In this document: one piece after another, positions 6,283-13,193 of the stretch
Layout: each line of letters starts with the position of its first letter
Position numbering within the stretch: the first letter of the stretch is position 1
Origin: JBOHUC01 sp050733935
Lineage (GTDB): Bacteria > Eisenbacteria > RBG-16-71-46 > DASYSL01
Direction of reading: 5' to 3'
DNA length: 13,193 nt
Assembly (NCBI GenBank): GCA_050733935.1
Contig: JBOHUC010000094.1
Span: 1-13,193 of the forward strand
Notes under the pieces: model-generated
What the model saw: only the letters and a program-made list of their open reading frames with translations
Told to the model about the DNA's origin: nothing
Databases searched by the model: none
Program-made: the position numbers and the translations under genes

Positions 6283-7332
6283 GTGACGCCTCCCCCCGGC
6301 GTCGCAGTCGAGTCGCGCGATCCGGGCTCCACGGGCGCGCCGGGCGTGCTTCCGGCCGGTCCGGGAGCTCGTCCGGGTCCGGAGCGCCGCGATTTGCTCG
6401 ATCTCGAGACCCTTCCCGTCCCGACTCTGGTGCGGCTCCTCGAGGGTGCGCGGGCGTTTCAGCGCGTGCTGAACTCGGCCGAGCGCAAGCGGCCCGTGCT
6501 CGCCGGCACCGCGGTCGCGAACGTGTTCTTCGAGGCCTCGACCCGCACGCGCGTGTCCTTCGAGTGGGCCGAAAAGCGCGTCGGTGCGGACAGCGTTTCG
6601 TTCTCCACCCAGGGCTCGTCCGTGTCGAAGGGCGAAACACTGCTCGACACGGTGTGGACGCTCGAGTCGATGGGGCTCGATCTCATCGTCGTCCGCCATG
6701 CCTCAGCCGGTGTCCCGCACTTCCTCGCCCGCCATGTCTCCGCACGCGTGATCAATGCGGGCGACGGGGCGCACGAGCATCCAACCCAGGGTCTGCTCGA
6801 TGCGCGCACGCTGCTCGATGCATGGGGCTCGCTCGAGGGTCGGCGGATCGCGATCGTGGGCGACATCGCCCACAGTCGTGTGGCGCGCTCTGCAATCTGG
6901 GCATTCACGAAGCTCGGGGCGAGCGTGGTCCTGTGCGGGCCGGCTTCGCTTCTCCCGGCCGCCGCAGGTGAAGGCGCGTTCGGGGGACCCGAAGCGCGTG
7001 TGAGCGCCACCACCGAGCTTGCCGAAGCGGTCGAGGGCGCCGATGCGGTGATGGCGCTCCGTCTCCAGACCGAGCGTATGGAGCGCTCGGTCCTCCCGTC
7101 GAACGCGGACTTCGTGCGCCGCTATCGCCTGACCCAGAAGCGCCTCGCGGCCGCGAAGCCCGACGTGCTCGTCATGCATCCCGGTCCGATGAACCGGAGT
7201 GTCGAGATCGCGTCGCACGTCGCGGATTCGCCGCGCTCCGTGATCCGCGCGCAGGTGACGAACGGTGTGGCCGTGCGCATGGCCGTCCTGTGCTGGTGCC
7301 GGGGACTCGACCCGGTCGAGGCCTCCTCGTGA
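6283..7332 (+). CDS. pyrB: Aspartate carbamoyltransferase catalytic subunit
   Basis: Product of 349 residues, slightly longer than the usual 300-310 because of a Pro/Gly-rich N-terminal extension of about 35 residues before RDLLDLETLPVPTLVRLL. It transfers the carbamoyl group from carbamoyl phosphate to L-aspartate, giving N-carbamoyl-aspartate, the committed step of pyrimidine synthesis. Visible motifs are FEASTRTRVSFE (STRTR at 86-90, carbamoyl phosphate site), SSVSKGETLLDT (K116), HEHPTQGLLD (HPTQ at 166-169), VGDIAHSRVARS, LRLQTERM from 259 (aspartate side), and HPGPMNR at 299-305. The GTG at 6283 is 6 nt past a GGAGGA site. No pyrI regulatory-chain gene follows, so unregulated catalytic trimers are expected unless the chain is encoded elsewhere. 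The extension could be partly untranslated if a later start is used, but no better-placed ribosome site was seen. Confidence 0.96.
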   Translation: MTPPPGVAVESRDPGSTGAPGVLPAGPGARPGPERRDLLDLETLPVPTLVRLLEGARAFQRVLNSAERKRPVLAGTAVANVFFEASTRTRVSFEWAEKRVGADSVSFSTQGSSVSKGETLLDTVWTLESMGLDLIVVRHASAGVPHFLARHVSARVINAGDGAHEHPTQGLLDARTLLDAWGSLEGRRIAIVGDIAHSRVARSAIWAFTKLGASVVLCGPASLLPAAAGEGAFGGPEARVSATTELAEAVEGADAVMALRLQTERMERSVLPSNADFVRRYRLTQKRLAAAKPDVLVMHPGPMNRSVEIASHVADSPRSVIRAQVTNGVAVRMAVLCWCRGLDPVEASS

Positions 7333-8678
7333 GCGCGCGCACGCCGGCCGGACCGAGCCTCCTGTTCGTGAATGCGCAGCTCGCCGATCCCGAAGCGGGC
7401 ACGCTTGCGTTCGAGGATCTGCTCGTGGTCGAGGGACGGACGGTCGCCCGCGGCGCCGGTGCGCGCACGCAGGCTTCCGCCGCACGCGCTGAAACGGTGG
7501 ACCTCGCGGGCGCCGTTCTCGCGCCCGGGTTCGTCGACGCGCACGTTCACCTGCGCGAGCCCGGCCAGGAGGACAAGGAGACGATCGCAAGCGGGACGGC
7601 CGCCGCCGTCGCGGGCGGCTTCACGAGTGTCGCGTGCATGCCGAACACCTCGCCGCCGCTCGACGAGCCCGGGCGCCTCTACTACGTCGCCGAGAAGGCC
7701 CGCCGCGCGGGTCGCGCGCGCGTCCATCCGGTCGCGGCGATCACGCTCGGGCTTGCGGGCGAGCGGCTCGCCGATCTCGCGGCCCTCGTCGAAGCGGGAG
7801 CGGTCGCGTTCTCCGACGACGGCCGGCCGGTCATGCACGCGGGCCTCATGCGCCACGCGCTCGAATACGCGCGCGACCTGGGCGTGCCGCTCGTGACCCA
7901 CGCGGAAGACCTCCTCCTGCGCGGCGAAGGGGTCATGAACGAAGGCCCGACCGCGACCCGGCTCGGGCTCCCCGGGATTCCGGCCGCGTGCGAGGTGATC
8001 GCCGTCGAGCGTGACCTCGAGCTCGCGGCTCTCACCGGGGCGCGTCTCCATGTCGCCCACGTGAGTGCCGAAGGCTCGGTCGAAGCGCTGCGCCGCGCGA
8101 AGGTGCGCGGCACGCGGGCGACCGGCGAGACCGCGCCGCACTACTTTGCACTCACCGACGAAGCGGTCGCACGCGGGGGCGGCTACGACACGAATGCCAA
8201 GATGAATCCGCCGCTCCGCTCGGAGGCCGATCGAGCCGCCGTCCTCGCCGGACTCGCGGACGGCACGCTCGATGTCATTGCGACCGATCACGCGCCGCAC
8301 ACGCCGCGCGAGAAGGAGTCCGATTTCGCGGCCGCACCGTTCGGCGTCGTCGGTCTCGAGACGGCCCTCGCGGTCGCACTCACGCAAGTGGTCCGGCCCG
8401 GGCGCCTGTCGCTCGTCGCCCTTCTGCGCCGCTTCACGACCGCGCCGCGCACGCTCCTCGGGCTTCCCGATCCGCTCGCGCCGGGAGAGGAGGCGGACCT
8501 GGTCGCGTTCGATCCGGAGACGCGCTGGATCGTGGATCGCTCCGCCTTCCGCTCGAAGGGTAGGAACACGCCGTTCGAAGGGCACGAGCTCTCCGGCCGC
8601 GTGCTCGGGACCTGGGTCGGAGGGCGCGCGGTGTATGCGGCCGAGCCCGCGCCTGCAGCGACGGGGGAGGTGCGATGA
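7329..8678 (+). CDS. pyrC: Dihydroorotase, class I (zinc amidohydrolase)
   Basis: Product of 449 residues. It cyclises N-carbamoyl-L-aspartate to dihydroorotate, the third pyrimidine step. The metal site is complete: HxH in DAHVHLREPG (H72, H74), FSDDG (D163/D164, where class I enzymes supply a bridging aspartate), THAED (H191), HVAHVS (H244), and ATDHAPH (D320). GFTSVACMPNTSPPLD at 97-112 and NAKMNPPLR at 289-297 are additional class I signatures. With every ligand present it should be an active enzyme, not the inactive structural homologue that some bacteria pair with PyrB. The GTG at 7329 overlaps the pyrB TGA as GTGA, implying translational coupling. Confidence 0.96.
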   Translation: MSARTPAGPSLLFVNAQLADPEAGTLAFEDLLVVEGRTVARGAGARTQASAARAETVDLAGAVLAPGFVDAHVHLREPGQEDKETIASGTAAAVAGGFTSVACMPNTSPPLDEPGRLYYVAEKARRAGRARVHPVAAITLGLAGERLADLAALVEAGAVAFSDDGRPVMHAGLMRHALEYARDLGVPLVTHAEDLLLRGEGVMNEGPTATRLGLPGIPAACEVIAVERDLELAALTGARLHVAHVSAEGSVEALRRAKVRGTRATGETAPHYFALTDEAVARGGGYDTNAKMNPPLRSEADRAAVLAGLADGTLDVIATDHAPHTPREKESDFAAAPFGVVGLETALAVALTQVVRPGRLSLVALLRRFTTAPRTLLGLPDPLAPGEEADLVAFDPETRWIVDRSAFRSKGRNTPFEGHELSGRVLGTWVGGRAVYAAEPAPAATGEVR

Positions 8679-9838
8679 ACCGCTGGGCGAACTCGACGGC
8701 GATTCTCGCGCTCGAGGACGGACGTGTGTTCCACGGGCGCTCCTTCGGCGCTCCCGGAACGCGCGCAGGCGAGGTCGTGTTCAACACCGCGATGACCGGC
8801 TATCAGGAGGTGTATTCGGATCCCTCGTATGCCGGACAGATCGTGTGTCTCACGTATCCCTTGATCGGGAACTACGGCGTGAACGACCAGGACTTCGAGT
8901 CCGTGCGCTTCCATGCCGAAGGCGTGATCGTGCGCGAGCACTGCGAGCATCCTTCGTCGTGGCGCATGGAAGGCCGGCTCTCGGACTGGCTCGAGGAGCG
9001 CGGCGTGGTCGCGATGGCCGAAGTGGACACGCGCGCTCTCACGCGCTACATCCGCTCGCACGGCGAGCTCCGGGCCGTGATCTCGACCGAGGAGCTCGAT
9101 CCGGAACGCGCGGTCGCGCTCGCCCGGGCGAGCCAGGGTCTCCTGGGCGCCGACCTCGCCTCCCGGGTCACCTGCCCCGCCCCCTACGTGTTCGCGCGGG
9201 GAGAACGGGGCCGGGTCGTGGTGTATGACTATGGAGTGAAGCGCAACATTCTGCGCGAGTTGGCCTTGCGCGGTTTCGAGGTGGCCGTGGTCCCCTCCAG
9301 GACCGACGCCGCGGACGTCCTGGCCCAGAAACCGGTCGGGGTCGTCCTGTCGAACGGACCCGGGGACCCCGCCGCCGTCCAAGGCGCCCCGGAGGCGGTC
9401 GGCCGGATCCTGGGCCAGGTGCCCGTGCTCGGGATCTGCCTCGGGCATCAGATCACGGCGCTCGCGCTCGGAGCGCGCACGTCGAAGCTCAAGTTCGGGC
9501 ATCACGGCGCGAACCACCCGGTGCTCGAGCTCGCCACCGGACGGATCAGCGTGACGAGCCAGAACCACGGCTTCGTCGTGGACGAGAGTACGCTCCCCGA
9601 AGGCTGTCGCGTGAGCCACCGCTCGCTCAACGACGGCGCGGTGGAAGGACTCGAGTGCGAGCGTCTGGCCCTCGTCTCGGTGCAGTACCACCCCGAGTCG
9701 TCGCCCGGTCCGCACGACAGCAAGTACCTGTTCGACCGTTTCGCGGAGCTCACCGAAACGCGGCCGACGCGAGCGGCTGTTCCCGCCGTTCCGGCCGCTG
9801 CCGCGACGGCCGCCGCGACCGGCGCACCGCTCCGCTAG
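8675..9838 (+). CDS. carA: Carbamoyl phosphate synthetase small (glutaminase) subunit
   Basis: Product of 387 residues (E. coli 382). It hydrolyses glutamine and passes ammonia through a tunnel to CarB. The N-terminal CPSase_sm domain shows GEVVFNTAMTGYQEVYSDPS at 32-51 and YPLIGNYG. The class I glutamine amidotransferase domain has NGPGDP at 227-232, LGICLGHQ with nucleophile C255, QNHGF at 296-300, and VQYHPESSPGPHDS supplying H339 and E341, so the catalytic triad is complete. An Ala/Pro-rich tail of about 20 residues follows FDRFAEL. The ATG at 8675 overlaps the pyrC stop as ATGA and has a strong GGGGGAGGTG ribosome site. It may also be called pyrAA. Confidence 0.97.
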   Translation: MNRWANSTAILALEDGRVFHGRSFGAPGTRAGEVVFNTAMTGYQEVYSDPSYAGQIVCLTYPLIGNYGVNDQDFESVRFHAEGVIVREHCEHPSSWRMEGRLSDWLEERGVVAMAEVDTRALTRYIRSHGELRAVISTEELDPERAVALARASQGLLGADLASRVTCPAPYVFARGERGRVVVYDYGVKRNILRELALRGFEVAVVPSRTDAADVLAQKPVGVVLSNGPGDPAAVQGAPEAVGRILGQVPVLGICLGHQITALALGARTSKLKFGHHGANHPVLELATGRISVTSQNHGFVVDESTLPEGCRVSHRSLNDGAVEGLECERLALVSVQYHPESSPGPHDSKYLFDRFAELTETRPTRAAVPAVPAAAATAAATGAPLR

Positions 9839-9876
9839 TCCGAGCACCCGCCGAACCCGAGGAGTCAAGAAGCACG

Positions 9877-13094
<3,218 letters not shown>

Positions 13095-13098
<4 letters not shown>

Positions 13099-13193
13099 GC
13101 CGCCTCCGCATTCTTAGGGGACGGGCGGGAGCTCCCGCTCCGCCCGACGGCGCGCACGCCACCCTCTCCGTGGCAGTTCGCGCGGTCACCATG
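13095..13193 (+). CDS. Start of the next pyr operon gene, possibly pyrK (dihydroorotate dehydrogenase electron-transfer subunit), partial
   Basis: A TTG at 13095 overlaps the carB stop as TTGA, the same 4-bp overlap style seen at pyrB/pyrC (GTGA) and pyrC/carA (ATGA). A perfect GGAGGTGA (13086-13093) sits just before it. The frame stays open for 33 codons to the window edge, giving MSRLRILRGRAGAPAPPDG and then a beta-strand-like ATLSVAVRAV. In Bacillus-type operons pyrK follows carB, and PyrK begins with such a strand (ferredoxin-reductase-like FAD domain). The gene name is an inference from order alone; pyrD or pyrF are alternatives. In-frame GTG 13170 or ATG 13191 are other possible starts. 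Confidence 0.5.

Noticed and set aside
3917..6640. A 907-codon open frame on the - strand opposite the sugar dehydrogenase, pyrR and part of pyrB
   Set aside because: Its translation is Arg/Asp/Val/His-rich with no recognisable domain, and it lies antisense to three well-supported genes, a typical artefact of high third-position G+C.
7290..7328. An upstream start of pyrC inside pyrB
   Set aside because: The GTG at 7329 forms the GTGA overlap with the pyrB stop seen elsewhere in the window, and the dihydroorotase homology begins just after it; the extra residues would be unconserved.

Overview
The window is about 13.2 kb of very GC-rich DNA (roughly 70% G+C by eye, with strong G/C bias at third codon positions). 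Every supported gene is on the + strand and packed tightly. The organism is a bacterium. A two-subunit glycyl-tRNA synthetase, an HExxH lipoprotein, and a secreted sugar dehydrogenase ending in a FlgD-type Ig-like domain fit a high-GC member of the FCB side of the tree or a neighbouring lineage (for example Candidatus Eisenbacteria or Gemmatimonadota). This placement is an inference from domain style and base composition; no marker gene was compared.

Region 1 (1-3715) looks like one transcription unit: a probable C-terminal tail of glyQ, then glyS (stop/start overlap GTGA), then, 2 nt after the glyS stop, a lipoprotein with an HExxH gluzincin active site of the M1/M61 type. Region 2 (3716-5503) is a 234-bp spacer with a possible promoter and a small palindrome, followed by an exported PQQ-type sugar/sorbosone dehydrogenase with a C-terminal FlgD-like Ig domain.

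Region 3 (5504-13193) is a de novo pyrimidine operon: pyrR-pyrB-pyrC-carA-carB and the first 33 codons of a further gene in the usual pyrK position. It encodes carbamoyl phosphate synthetase (CarAB), aspartate transcarbamoylase (PyrB) and dihydroorotase (PyrC), the first three steps toward UMP, together with the RNA-binding regulator PyrR. Gene junctions are 4-bp overlaps or 2-bp gaps, except for 38 bp between carA and carB.

The most interesting stretch is the leader at about 5555-5731. It contains an extended -10 promoter, an almost textbook PyrR-binding hairpin (hexaloop CCGAGA, TTAA bulge, CCTT/AAGG lower stem), a strong intrinsic terminator just before pyrR, and a possible antiterminator that excludes both. 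A 25-codon open frame threads through it all: its Shine-Dalgarno-like sequence lies in the 3' arm of the PyrR hairpin, its codons cross the terminator, and its stop lies inside the pyrR ribosome binding site. This suggests, but does not prove, a hybrid of Bacillus-type PyrR attenuation and enterobacterial-type leader-peptide coupling. Nothing resembling a mobile element, CRISPR array, tRNA or rRNA was seen.
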